A stretch of DNA of 17,744 bases. It comes from Bacillota bacterium. Lineage in GTDB: Bacteria > Bacillota > Clostridia > Lachnospirales > Cellulosilyticaceae. Under the pieces are notes generated by a model, which was given only the letters and a program-made list of their open reading frames with translations, was not told the DNA's origin and did no database searches. Shown piece by piece: positions 1 to 7,464 of this stretch. The stretch covers positions 1 through 17,744 of the forward strand of contig JAEYNQ010000023.1 of NCBI GenBank assembly GCA_023412455.1. The letters are read 5' to 3'. The first letter of the stretch is position 1. Each line of letters starts with the position of its first letter. A program made the translations under genes and the position numbers.

Positions 1-128
1 GTAGTTTCACTTAATTTAGAAGCTGTAGAGGCCATATTGGCAAATCCCAGATGGTTTTTATCTGTAATATATTTTTCAACCGTACTTCTCCTTAGTTTCA
101 TTTTAGTCACATTATTAATAAGGAGCAT
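1..128 (-). CDS. Open reading frame running off the left edge, unknown product
   Basis: A minus-strand frame is open from an ATG at 126-128 to the window edge (42 codons). It begins MLLINNVTKMKLRRSTVEK and continues as a charged, helix-like sequence. A second in-frame ATG lies at 99-101. Neither start has a good ribosome binding site. The ATG overlaps the end of the neighbouring remnant, whose stop is at 115-117, as is common in packed small-gene arrays. The opposite strand is also open from base 1 to a TAA at 130-132, and would encode a hydrophobic C-terminal tail ending LLIRSI. I favour the minus strand because the next genes all read that way and because antisense of charged codons easily looks hydrophobic. 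I do not recognise the product. Confidence 0.3.
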   Translation of the reverse strand, partial: MLLINNVTKMKLRRSTVEKYITDKNHLGFANMASTASKLSET

Positions 129-390
129 TTAATGTGTATGTATTTTTATATCCATATTGATTAACTACATCTAAGTTAAAATTGTTTTCCCTTACTTTTA
201 AATCCTTGACTCCAGTTCCTTGTATAGTAGTATTCTTACTAAAAGTAATTCCATCCAAAAAACTGTTGCTACATTATTTTCAAGTATTACTCTATACTGA
301 TTCTAATTCCATCATCTTCTCAGATATAACCTTTATAGCCTCCCTGGTCGGCTTTATTCACATCCAATCCTTAAATGTATCACCTAAAAT
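115..390 (-). pseudogene. Frameshifted remnant of an unknown small protein
   Basis: Directly downstream of the HEAT-repeat gene the minus strand carries protein-like sequence broken across frames. The last part is clean: from about 260 to the stop at 115-117 it reads LDGITFSKNTTIQGTGVKDL and then KVRENNFNLDVVNQYGYKNT before ending TLNAPY. Just upstream, a run of six T (minus strand, about 257-262) shifts the frame, and the preceding piece RVILENNVATV lies in another frame. Further upstream two frames compete, one reading DVNKADQGGYKGYI then EDDGIRISIE, interrupted by stops. No intact start is visible. At least two frame changes plus stops indicate a decayed gene, unless the homopolymer is a sequencing error. 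The family is not recognised; position suggests it belonged to the same small-gene array as its neighbours. Confidence 0.5.
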
Positions 391-391
391 A

Positions 392-964
392 TTAAGCCTT
401 TTCAAGTTTCTTTATTGCTTTTTGTGCTTCTTTTCTGACCCATTTAATTTTATATGTTATAAATGGTTTAATATACTTTATTAAATCCTTATCTCCAGTC
501 TTTGAAATGCCTGAAATTGCGTGTCCAACTACTTCATCATCTTTTAGCAACTCTACTAAGACAGATTTTACATCTTCTCTCTTATACACTCCTAAACCAT
601 CAACTATCATTTGTCGCGCAATACCGTGCTCCTTTTCCTGTACTAGCTTAATCAACTCTGATAAAGATTCAGCATCTGAAATAATGGATAGGCTGTTGCC
701 AATTGCCCACTTAAAACTAACATTGTTTGATTTATAAAATTCGCTAATTAACGGCTTAGCAGCTTCAACAAAGCCTTTTACTCCTAAGCATCTTACTATG
801 AATTCCTTATCCCTTTCATCAGTAACCTCATTTAAGTGTTTTAGAAGTATAGGAACTAAGTCCCTATATCTCCTATTGATTTTCATTAAGTCATTTATAT
901 TAGTAATTTCAACACCTTTTTCTCTGACCTCTTGAATTAACTTTTCTTTATCAAGTCTCCTCAT
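392..964 (-). CDS. HEAT-repeat protein, 190 aa, possible immunity-type protein
   Basis: The protein is built almost wholly of paired amphipathic helices in about five HEAT-like units, at roughly residues 33-62, 64-96, 99-125, 130-155 and 158-188. Recurring patterns such as VPILLKHL, AKPLISEF, LSELIKLV, VKSVLVELL and IKPFITYK each precede a short second helix. It has no signal peptide, no membrane segment and no catalytic motif, so it is probably a cytosolic binding protein. The ATG at 962-964 is chosen because GGAGG (971-975) lies six bases upstream; an in-frame GTG at 980-982 would add six residues but has no ribosome binding site. HEAT proteins of this size occur among bacterial toxin-immunity proteins, and the flanking genes fit that setting. 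The immunity role is inference. It is the only intact gene of the left block. Confidence 0.8.
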   Translation of the reverse strand: MRRLDKEKLIQEVREKGVEITNINDLMKINRRYRDLVPILLKHLNEVTDERDKEFIVRCLGVKGFVEAAKPLISEFYKSNNVSFKWAIGNSLSIISDAESLSELIKLVQEKEHGIARQMIVDGLGVYKREDVKSVLVELLKDDEVVGHAISGISKTGDKDLIKYIKPFITYKIKWVRKEAQKAIKKLEKA

Positions 965-1026
965 GGGCATCCTCCAAACCACTTTCCAATATTCTTTAGT
1001 ATCATTTCACTATTTTCAATTGTTTC

Positions 1027-1245
1027 CTATGGTTGTCCTGATAATTTTGCTTGTGGATTGACTATTTCTAAATTTGTTTCTTCTACTGTAAGTATATCTA
1101 AGGTCTTTCCTCCTTCATCAACAAACTCTACTTCATACTTGTTTTTTTCACCTTCAAAAACCATCAAGATTGTTCCTTACCTATCCTTATTAACATTTAA
1201 ATTTAATCTTTTGCTAGCTCTCACTACATCATATTCTTTAAACAT
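1027..1245 (-). pseudogene. DUF4926-type small protein interrupted by an in-frame stop
   Basis: Reading from ATG 1243-1245, preceded by an AAAGG ribosome binding site, the frame begins MFKEYDVVRASKRLN, hits TAA at 1177-1179, then continues in the same frame as GTILMVFEGEKNKYEVEFVD to a stop at 1027-1029. The whole is 72 codons plus stop. The pattern of an N-terminal EYDVV strand, a central GT-I-MVF strand, YEVEFVDE and a following LTVEE strand matches my memory of DUF4926, a small beta-barrel family of about 70 residues. The length is otherwise full and the frame intact, so one base change explains the break. DUF4926 proteins are often found beside toxin-like genes, which fits an immunity role, though that is not demonstrated. 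The HEAT gene starts 62 bases downstream on the same strand. Confidence 0.6.
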
Positions 1246-1276
1246 TATCCTTTACCTCACATTTTTCAACTCTATT

Positions 1277-1490
1277 TTATAGTTGGACTAGAAGAGACCA
1301 AGCAAATACACGAATATAGCTATCCATCATTTTCTCCCTAAAGGCCATATATACATTGCATCTACTAAGTTATCCTCCGTTATACTACCATTCTTCTTTA
1401 ATAATACTCAGATACTTTTTTATGCTTACTTATTAAATCTAGCAATACTTTGTAGATACTTGTAAAAAATAATTCCGCATCATATTCTTA
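1277..1490 (-). pseudogene. Multiply frameshifted remnant of an unknown protein
   Basis: Three consecutive minus-strand pieces in different frames read like one former protein. Piece one (1487 to stop 1398-1400) gives YDAELFFTSIYKVLLDLISK then HKKVSEYY. Piece two (1407 to stop 1327-1329) gives LLKKNGSITEDNLVDAMYIW then PLGRK. Piece three (1330 to stop 1277-1279) gives MDSYIRVFAWSLLVQ. A short open start, MKDLHFDLEF, at 1575-1607 may be its original N-terminus, separated by an AT-rich stretch (about 1495-1560) with no coding signal. Three frames and several stops make this a clear gene ruin. The family is not recognised. It lies just upstream of the DUF4926 remnant, in the same direction. Confidence 0.5.
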
Positions 1491-1641
1491 ATGGTCAATA
1501 ATTATTATATATTATAACTATTAATATTTTTAATAGTATTTAATAATTTTATGTTGTAGTATTTAATTAATCTATCAAAATTCCAAATCAAAGTGTAGGT
1601 CTTTCATATGATTCTATTAAAAGCACCTTAAAAAGTCCATC

Positions 1642-1690
1642 AAAAAACCAGTGCTTGAACCTGTTAAAAAAGGAAAAAACACTGGTTTTT
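1642..1690 (-). terminator. Hairpin terminator after the oligoendopeptidase gene
   Basis: An 11-bp perfect inverted repeat, AAAAACCAGTG (1643-1653) against CACTGGTTTTT (1680-1690), encloses a 26-base loop. On the minus strand the second arm ends in a run of six T. It starts 18 bases past the peptidase stop. The long loop and few GC pairs make it weaker than a classic intrinsic terminator; the A-rich flank could let it act in both directions. Confidence 0.5.
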
Positions 1691-1707
1691 ATTATTTTTC
1701 AAGTCTC

Positions 1708-3486
1708 TTATACTTCTTCTAAAAGCTTTATAAATTCATCGATTTCTTTTTCTACAATCTCAAGAGAATCTAGCCAAAATTGCTTATCAGAGGCATTGAT
1801 ATTCATAGTGTTTAGGGCTTCTTTAACACTCATTTTACCTGTTACCTGTAGGAGTTTTTCATACTTAGTAGGGAAGCCTTCTGTATCTTTAAGGTATTGG
1901 CTGTAAAGTCCTTTTGCAAAGAGTAGGCCAAAGGCATAAGGGAAGTTGTAGAAGTTGGCATCTGCATAGTAATAGTGGGGCTTCCATGTCCACATATAAG
2001 GGTGTAAATACTCTGGGTCTAAGCCATCTCCATAGGCTTCCTTTTGAGCTTCTAACATCAGGTTATTGATTTCTTTAACAGAAAGAGGACCTTCTTTGCG
2101 CTCCTCAAAGAAGGCTGTCTCAAAGAGGAACCTAGAGTAGATATCTACAATGACTTGGGTTGAATCGCTAATCTCCGTCTCCAGTATAGCTAGTTGTTCT
2201 TCTCGGTCTGCTTCTTTAAGGGCTGCTTTTTTTATAATGGTTTCACAGAAATTAGAGGCTGTCTCTGCTAAAGACATAGGTAAATTAATATTGAGTATAC
2301 TTTCATCCTTTAAGCAGTAATCATGAAAACCATGCCCTAGTTCATGGGCCATTGTTACTACATCACTTAGATTGCCTCCATAATTAAGCATTACCCTGCT
2401 CTCTCCGATGCTGTGCACTGCAGAGCAAAAAGCACCTCCTACCTTACCCTCTTTAGGCATGACATCAATCCACTGATTGGTAATAGCCTTTTTAGCGAAG
2501 TTCCCTAGGTTCTGGCTAAAGGTATGAAAGTTTTTTTCTACAAAGGCTGCCCCCTTCTCATAAGGGAATTTCATTTCTTTATCTACTACTGGGGCATAAA
2601 GCTCATAAAAGGGTAATCCATTCTTATAACCTAACTTCTCTGCCTTAGCCCTTAAATACTTTCTAAAACAAGGCAATTTTTCCTTAATAGCCTCTAACAT
2701 GGCATCTAGGGTCTCCTGATCCATACGGGACTCGTTAAGGGTCATTTCTAACGGAGAAGTATAGCCTCTTAACTGACAAACCGTAAGCACTTCACCTTTA
2801 ATGGCATTAAGGGCGGCAGCAATTCCCTCTTCTATCTTTTTATAAGAAGCCATCTCTGCTTCATAGGCCTTTTTGCGTGTTTCTTCATCCTCATCATAGG
2901 CTAGGTTAAGCACCTCTGTAAGCGGCAGGCTCTTCTTTTCCCCTTTCACCTCAAGTTCTACTTTATGGGTGGCAATCAAGAGGTTCTTATAGGTTACCCA
3001 AGCACTTGAACCTGTATTTTGCATGCGTGCCAAGATAGCTTCTTCCTTTTCACTTAGCATATGCTTTTGGTGTTCGACTAACTCTTGAAGATAAAACTTA
3101 TGTTGCTTAAGTAGTTGAGAAACTTCCATGATCCTCTCAAGGTCGCTTATCTCACTCACCCATTTAGTTATGCGTGCATCACTACTAGCCAAGTGACTCA
3201 TTTTTTCCTCTAAAACAGCATTATATTTATTGGCTGTCTCATTTTGAGATTCAATACTCACTGTAAGAGAAGTAAAATTAGAAAGCTTTTCATGAACTAA
3301 TAATAACTCCTCAATAAGTCGAATGTACTCCTCTAGCTTTTGCTGTTCTTCTTCATGGTTCTTAGTCTTTTCATCTATCCAAGTTTTGGTTTTTTCAATA
3401 AGCTCCTCTAGCTTTTTCATGTCCCCTATAAAATCCTCGTCTTTGAAAGAGGTATATAGTTCCTCTAAGCTCCAATTTAATTCCAT
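1708..3486 (-). CDS. pepF: Oligoendopeptidase F, M3 family zinc metallopeptidase
   Basis: This 592-aa cytosolic peptidase, the usual length for PepF, degrades short peptides. The zinc site is plain: HELGH at residues 381-385 supplies two histidine ligands and the catalytic glutamate, and E408 in LAETASNF is the likely third ligand. The N-terminal third is long charged helices, as in the PepF N-terminal domain, and the C-terminal half is the M3 catalytic fold, with the YADANFYNFPYAFG region near residue 523 typical of the family. There is no signal peptide. The ATG at 3484-3486 has AAGGAGA about seven bases upstream. The gene stands 74 bases downstream of the chemotaxis receptor gene and has its own likely promoter in that gap. 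Confidence 0.95.
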   Translation of the reverse strand: MELNWSLEELYTSFKDEDFIGDMKKLEELIEKTKTWIDEKTKNHEEEQQKLEEYIRLIEELLLVHEKLSNFTSLTVSIESQNETANKYNAVLEEKMSHLASSDARITKWVSEISDLERIMEVSQLLKQHKFYLQELVEHQKHMLSEKEEAILARMQNTGSSAWVTYKNLLIATHKVELEVKGEKKSLPLTEVLNLAYDEDEETRKKAYEAEMASYKKIEEGIAAALNAIKGEVLTVCQLRGYTSPLEMTLNESRMDQETLDAMLEAIKEKLPCFRKYLRAKAEKLGYKNGLPFYELYAPVVDKEMKFPYEKGAAFVEKNFHTFSQNLGNFAKKAITNQWIDVMPKEGKVGGAFCSAVHSIGESRVMLNYGGNLSDVVTMAHELGHGFHDYCLKDESILNINLPMSLAETASNFCETIIKKAALKEADREEQLAILETEISDSTQVIVDIYSRFLFETAFFEERKEGPLSVKEINNLMLEAQKEAYGDGLDPEYLHPYMWTWKPHYYYADANFYNFPYAFGLLFAKGLYSQYLKDTEGFPTKYEKLLQVTGKMSVKEALNTMNINASDKQFWLDSLEIVEKEIDEFIKLLEEV

Positions 3487-3524
3487 AATTTATCTCCTTT
3501 TTCAAGTAATCTCTTACTTTCTAT

Positions 3525-3553
3525 AGTATAAACCTATTTGAAATAATTATGAA
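3525..3553 (-). promoter_or_regulatory. Likely sigma-A promoter of the pepF gene
   Basis: On the minus strand TTCATA (3548-3553) and TATACT (3525-3530) are separated by 17 bases, matching the sigma-A consensus at 4 of 6 and 5 of 6 positions. The -10 box is about 40 bases upstream of the start codon, leaving room for the ribosome binding site. Read-through from the receptor gene cannot be excluded, as no hairpin separates them. Confidence 0.5.
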
Positions 3554-3560
3554 GTTTCTC

Positions 3561-5249
3561 CTATAGCCTAAAGCGGTGGATAATCTCATTACTTTGCCTG
3601 ATGAGCTTATTAAGCTTGTCACAATAACCTTCTAATTTTTGAGTAACTTCTGTTGAAGAATGCGTGAGTTCACTCACTTCTTGTGAAGTAGCTGAAATTT
3701 CTTCTGAAGCATTTGTTACATTTAAAAGACTACTTATAATAATTTTCTTAGCCATACTAATATTTTTCATGGTATCATCTATAGCATGGATGTTAAAAAA
3801 AACATTTTCCATGGATTTGATCATGTTCTCAAAAGATTCAAGAGAGTCCTTAAGCACATCGAGTTGATAATTCAGCTTATTATCCAGGTCATCCGTTACA
3901 CCTAACAAAGAACCTGTCGCTTCTCTGAGCTCTTTAAGCAACCCATTAATTTCTATTGAATACTGCTGAGAATGGATGGAAAGATCACTGACTTCACTTG
4001 CAATTACACTAAATCCTTTGCCCATTTCACCTGCTCTCGCCGCCTCAATGGAGGCATTAAGTGCTAGAAGATTGGTCTGTCCAGCAACATTATTAATAAT
4101 CTCCATCACTTTATTTATTTGTTCAAATCTATTGCCAAATACTTTAATAGTCTCTAAAATATTCTTGGCATCCTTACTTACTTTAGTAACAGCCTCTTCA
4201 AGGGTCTTCATGGATTCATTATTTCTCAGTGCTTCTTCATCGATTATCTTAACTGATGTGACTACCGAGTTAAGAGAGGAGATCCCTTTCTCTAAATCCA
4301 TTCCAAACTCATTAATCTTTTTATTAATATCATTCATTTCTTCTGACTGGACATAAATACCTTTAGATACTTCATCCATAATGCTATATATTTGCTTACT
4401 ATTAGATATCGTATGGGTTGAAATCTTTTCCAGACCTTGTATATCTTCACTAAGTTCCTTAGAAACATTTGAAAATAAAGCTACCATTTCATACAAGCTC
4501 TCTTTTAGGCCCATGATGTGCTGTGCTATCCCACCCAATTCATCCCGACTTTTAATTTCTATTGTTGTGGTAAGATCTCCTTGACTTAAGGCCTCTAAAC
4601 TCTCATTTATCTTTTTTACGTTTTGAGTTAAATAGTTGGAAAACAGAATAATTCCTATAGCACAAATGATAAAAAGCAAGACGAGGGTAACCAGTAAATT
4701 AAGAATAACAGCTCTTCTTACTTCTACAAAGTGTGAAACATCTACATCAACACCTGCTATAGCAATAATCTTTCCCTCTGAATTATAAATAGGCGCATAG
4801 CCTGATATAAAAATGCCATAGTCATCTTCCTCTGGCTCCTCTGTAGCTATGACTTCCCCTCTAAAGGCTGCTTCTGTTTCATCTAATGCCTGAAATTCTT
4901 CTAGGAATGAGGATTCTGTGACAGAACAATCTGCACTAACATACTCTATCCCTGGTTCTTTTTGTGTAAGAGTATAAAAATAATTTACATTGCATTCAAC
5001 CTTGAATGCTTTCATTCTTTCAACAAGCTGTTGATATTCGGGAATGTGTTCTTCTTGCTTTTCCATGACTACTTCTAGGAGCTTGGCATCTATATAAGAA
5101 GTGGATTCATCAGCCAACTGTTTTACTTCTTGCTTTAATGCGTCAAACTGCCTGTTGAAATTATAAGATGTTACTACAATTACTGTAATGCTTAACACTA
5201 AAAATACAAAAATACTAAATCCAAATACCTTCCCTCCAATTTTCGCCAC
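3561..5249 (-). CDS. Methyl-accepting chemotaxis protein with extracellular Cache sensor
   Basis: The 562-aa receptor has the classic order: transmembrane segment 1 (about 8-28), an extracellular Cache-type sensor (about 30-175) with IFISGYAPIYNSEGKIIAIA near its end, transmembrane segment 2 (about 181-204), a HAMP linker (about 205-257, including SQGDLTTTIEIKSRDELGGI), and a coiled-coil signalling domain to the C-terminus. The conserved hairpin tip NNVAGQTNLLALNASIEAAR starts at residue 386 and contacts CheA and CheW in this family. No C-terminal NWETF-like tether is present. The start is GTG (5247-5249), chosen because GGAGGGG lies five bases upstream. No chemotaxis partner genes are nearby, so it acts with a complex encoded elsewhere. 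The ligand cannot be told; Cache sensors usually bind small metabolites such as amino or carboxylic acids. Confidence 0.93.
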   Translation of the reverse strand: MAKIGGKVFGFSIFVFLVLSITVIVVTSYNFNRQFDALKQEVKQLADESTSYIDAKLLEVVMEKQEEHIPEYQQLVERMKAFKVECNVNYFYTLTQKEPGIEYVSADCSVTESSFLEEFQALDETEAAFRGEVIATEEPEEDDYGIFISGYAPIYNSEGKIIAIAGVDVDVSHFVEVRRAVILNLLVTLVLLFIICAIGIILFSNYLTQNVKKINESLEALSQGDLTTTIEIKSRDELGGIAQHIMGLKESLYEMVALFSNVSKELSEDIQGLEKISTHTISNSKQIYSIMDEVSKGIYVQSEEMNDINKKINEFGMDLEKGISSLNSVVTSVKIIDEEALRNNESMKTLEEAVTKVSKDAKNILETIKVFGNRFEQINKVMEIINNVAGQTNLLALNASIEAARAGEMGKGFSVIASEVSDLSIHSQQYSIEINGLLKELREATGSLLGVTDDLDNKLNYQLDVLKDSLESFENMIKSMENVFFNIHAIDDTMKNISMAKKIIISSLLNVTNASEEISATSQEVSELTHSSTEVTQKLEGYCDKLNKLIRQSNEIIHRFRL

Positions 5250-5587
5250 AACAACCCCTCCATCTCTTAGTTTTTACTATTTGATGTGCATAGATAGTCT
5301 CTATATTACTATAGTATTACATGGGTCAATTAATTTCTATAATAATGACGAAAATTGTAGTATTATTTGTTTATTTTTGTTAAAACCATCAATAACTAAT
5401 ATTGAATTAAATCTCCTTGAACATATGTTTACTAGATAGGATAGGGTTTTGAAGAAGGGTGTTAAAGATATAGTAAAAATATTATTAATTTTTATATTTT
5501 TACTAAATTTTTTATTATTATAACCAAAATGATAGTATACTAGGATTAGGTAAAAAAATAATTTATGTTGAAAGTGGGCAAGAGAAA
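5250..5587. other. Divergent intergenic region between the receptor and GNAT genes
   Basis: These 338 bases hold no credible gene; the plus-strand open frame across 5188-5439 is AT-rich and lacks a ribosome binding site. Facing left is a possible receptor promoter (5300-5329). Facing right, a TATACT box at about 5535-5540 could serve the GNAT gene, but no convincing -35 hexamer precedes it. The stretch 5455-5525 is almost pure A and T. I see no riboswitch fold or repeat. Confidence 0.5.
5300..5329 (-). promoter_or_regulatory. Possible promoter of the chemotaxis receptor gene
   Basis: On the minus strand TTGACC (5324-5329) is a 5 of 6 match to the -35 box. Candidate -10 boxes follow at spacings of 15 (TAATAT, 5303-5308) or 18 bases (TATAGA, 5300-5305); neither is ideal in both sequence and distance, hence the low confidence. 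The boxes lie about 50 bases upstream of the GTG start. Confidence 0.35.
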
Positions 5588-6127
5588 ATGAGCGAAATTA
5601 AGCTGATGAAACCATCTCCTGAGTATGCAGAGAGAATTGAAAAATATAGGGCAGAATTTCCTGCTGAACGGGAGAGAGTTACATACGACCCAAGCAGAAT
5701 CCCAGGTATGGACTATCTTGAAAAATGTGACAATGTAATAGACTGGCTTCAGTTATGCGAAAATATGTCTGATAAATTAACGTGGTATATGACAATTCGT
5801 GAAAGTGACGGTAAGATTGTGGGTTTTATTGTTTTTCGACACAAGCTTGAATACGATGATGACGCTATAGAATTCGCCTCAAACTTCGGCTATTCCATTT
5901 GTCCAAGCGAACGTGGTAAAGGATATGCAAAAGAGCAGTTACATCTTGGTTTGCAGAAAGCAACAGCCTTTGGACTTGATAAAGTACGAATTGTTTGTCG
6001 TGATATAAACATTGGTAGCAATAAAACAATTCTTGCCAACGGTGGTATGTATGTTGACACAATTTATGGTGAGCAGTCAGGATTGCGTATTAATCGTTAC
6101 GACATCCAGATGAAAATGAACTTTTAA
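5588..6127 (+). CDS. GNAT family N-acetyltransferase
   Basis: This 179-aa protein has the GNAT fold and should transfer an acetyl group from acetyl-CoA to an amine. The central strands WYMTIRESDGKIVGFIVFRH (about residues 66-85) are followed by the acetyl-CoA motif A, SICPSERGKGYAKEQL (about 107-122), whose R-G-K-G-Y loop binds pyrophosphate. Then comes the C-terminal VRIVCRDINIGSNKTILANG segment, with the Asn/Ser residues typical of small-molecule or ribosomal-protein acetyltransferases. The substrate cannot be predicted. It is the only intact plus-strand gene and converges on the YitT gene, with a shared hairpin between them. Its ribosome binding site is weak and its codon choice looks less AT-biased than its neighbours, which may hint at acquisition. 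Confidence 0.9.
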   Translation: MSEIKLMKPSPEYAERIEKYRAEFPAERERVTYDPSRIPGMDYLEKCDNVIDWLQLCENMSDKLTWYMTIRESDGKIVGFIVFRHKLEYDDDAIEFASNFGYSICPSERGKGYAKEQLHLGLQKATAFGLDKVRIVCRDINIGSNKTILANGGMYVDTIYGEQSGLRINRYDIQMKMNF

Positions 6128-6294
6128 AGGAACATCATCAGGAACTGTCTGCTTTTAAGAAATTTCTATTTAGACATCTTGGTAGACATTTAATGAATAA
6201 AAATGTAAGGCGCATAAGAAATACCCAGATATAGTGCTTTAGAAATATTGATTATAGGATGTTTATCGGTTGCAGGATAAAAAATAATTGATAA

Positions 6295-6330
6295 GGGGCC
6301 GTCCCACTAAATAATGAGTGTGATGGCCCC
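6295..6330. terminator. Bidirectional hairpin terminator between convergent genes
   Basis: GGGGCC (6295-6300) pairs with GGCCCC (6325-6330). The inner arms GTCCCACT and AGTGTGAT continue the stem with one mismatch and one G-U pair around the 8-base loop AAATAATG. On the minus strand it is followed by TTATCAATTATTTTTTAT, and on the plus strand by ATTTATCATTTATC. It sits between the ends of the GNAT gene (plus) and the YitT gene (minus), so it probably stops transcription from both sides. Confidence 0.75.
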
Positions 6331-6378
6331 ATTTATCATTTATCTATCTATTCCCTTTATGCTTCCACTCATGCTTTT

Positions 6379-7266
6379 TTATAAAGTTAATGAATTATAA
6401 TCTTGGATAAACCCTTCTCCTAGCACTTCACGTACATCTGCTATGGTAACAAAGGCATTAGGATCTATAGCTCTAATCAGGTCACGAAGTCGTGTAATCT
6501 CTTTTTGAGAAACGACTACAAAGAGCATCTCTCTATCTTCTTTGGAGTACATTCCTTTTGCTTTAAGCCCTGTGGAGCCCCTTGGAATCTTTTCCATAAT
6601 CATTTTAGCAAGCTCTTCACTTTTATCAGAAATAATAAAGGCAGCCTTAGCATAATTCAATCCCTCTAATACATTGGTAATCACTTTAGAAGTAATAAAC
6701 ACAGAAATAATGGCGTACATGGCTTTTGTTGAGCCAAAAATAAAGAAGCCACTTAAAATAATAAGAGCATCTATACCTAACATCAATTTTGCAATAGGAA
6801 AGGTAGGCCGTTTGAATTTAATAATGGAAGCTAGCATATCCGTGCCTCCTGTAGTGGCTCCTGATTTTAGTACCGTTCCTATCCCTAGTCCTAGGAGAGC
6901 GCCACCAAATACACTTGTTAAGAGCAAATCATCTCCTGCATGAAAAACTTTTGGAATAAATTCTGTATACCACAAAGCAAAAGAAAGCATATTCACAGCC
7001 CATAACGACTTTTTGGCAAACTCAAAACCTCTCTGCTTAATACTTATGACAAAAAGTGGAATATTAAGCACTATATTTGTTAGCCAAAGGGGTATGGCAA
7101 AGCCTATTGTCTCTGTAGATACCTCCTGTACAATAATAGCCACTCCAGAAATACCCCCTGTAACTAAACCTATGGGAGCTGTAAACCAGTTAATACCTAA
7201 GGCTAATAAAGCCGTACCTATCAAAATATACATAAATTCTTGTCTAGCTAAAAGTAGTTTCTTCAT
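6379..7266 (-). CDS. YitT family membrane protein with C-terminal DUF2179 domain
   Basis: The 295-aa protein has five or six hydrophobic segments across residues 1-205, including a glycine-rich GLVTGGISGVAIIV stretch and GGALLGLGIGTVLKSGATTG, both characteristic of the YitT (DUF161) membrane domain. A soluble C-terminal domain of about 70 residues (FVVVSQKEITRLRDLIRAID and onward, ending near FIQDY) matches DUF2179. The family is widespread in Firmicutes in several copies per genome; transport is suspected but no substrate is established. I choose the ATG at 7264-7266 because AAGGAGG lies just upstream; an in-frame ATG at 7288-7290 would add eight residues, lacks a good site and overlaps a TATAAT box. 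Confidence 0.9.
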   Translation of the reverse strand: MKKLLLARQEFMYILIGTALLALGINWFTAPIGLVTGGISGVAIIVQEVSTETIGFAIPLWLTNIVLNIPLFVISIKQRGFEFAKKSLWAVNMLSFALWYTEFIPKVFHAGDDLLLTSVFGGALLGLGIGTVLKSGATTGGTDMLASIIKFKRPTFPIAKLMLGIDALIILSGFFIFGSTKAMYAIISVFITSKVITNVLEGLNYAKAAFIISDKSEELAKMIMEKIPRGSTGLKAKGMYSKEDREMLFVVVSQKEITRLRDLIRAIDPNAFVTIADVREVLGEGFIQDYNSLTL

Positions 7267-7288
7267 ATGTCCTCCTTGCTTTTTCCTC

Positions 7289-7294
7289 ATTATA
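7289..7294 (-). promoter_or_regulatory. Possible -10 box for the YitT gene
   Basis: A perfect TATAAT on the minus strand lies 22 bases upstream of the chosen start codon. A matching -35 hexamer at 16-18 bases is not convincing, so this is only a candidate. If used, it excludes the upstream ATG at 7288-7290 as the start. Confidence 0.35.
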
Positions 7295-7321
7295 CCCTAT
7301 AAAGGCTCTCCTTATTTTAGA

Positions 7322-7356
7322 CAAAAAGAAAAAGCCGTTTTAACCTGTAAAACAGC
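7322..7356 (-). terminator. Intrinsic terminator downstream of the aldolase-type gene
   Basis: On the minus strand GCTGTTTTA and TAAAACGGC form a stem with one mismatch around a short CAGGT-type loop (7334-7356), followed directly by TTTTTCTTTTT. The orientation fits the end of the minus-strand threonine-aldolase-type gene about 110 bases upstream. Confidence 0.65.
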
Positions 7357-7464
7357 TTCTCTATTTGTTATGTCACCTTATTATAACCTAAATCCCTCTA
7401 TTTGTATATTCCTGATATTTTAGGTTCTTTTTACAGAAGTACTTTAGCTCCTATAAGCTTCCAT

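Noticed and set aside
1..132. Plus-strand frame from base 1 that looks like a C-terminal membrane helix
   Set aside because: It cannot be excluded, but the opposite strand is equally open and agrees in direction with the next genes; I list the minus-strand reading at low confidence instead.
182..484. Plus-strand open frame of 100 codons with hydrophobic sequence
   Set aside because: It is antisense to the HEAT gene and the adjoining remnant, has no ribosome binding site, and its hydrophobic character is what antisense of Lys/Glu-rich AT-rich codons produces.
1495..1560. AT-rich stretch considered as an origin, attachment site or mobile-element end
   Set aside because: It has no iterated motif, no terminal inverted repeat and no flanking duplication; it looks like ordinary AT-rich intergenic DNA between gene remnants.
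7384..7423. Inverted repeat AACCTAAA / TTTAGGTT downstream of the aldolase-type gene
   Set aside because: The stem is only 8 bp with a loop of about 24 bases and no T-run on the minus strand; the hairpin at 7322-7356 is a much better terminator.
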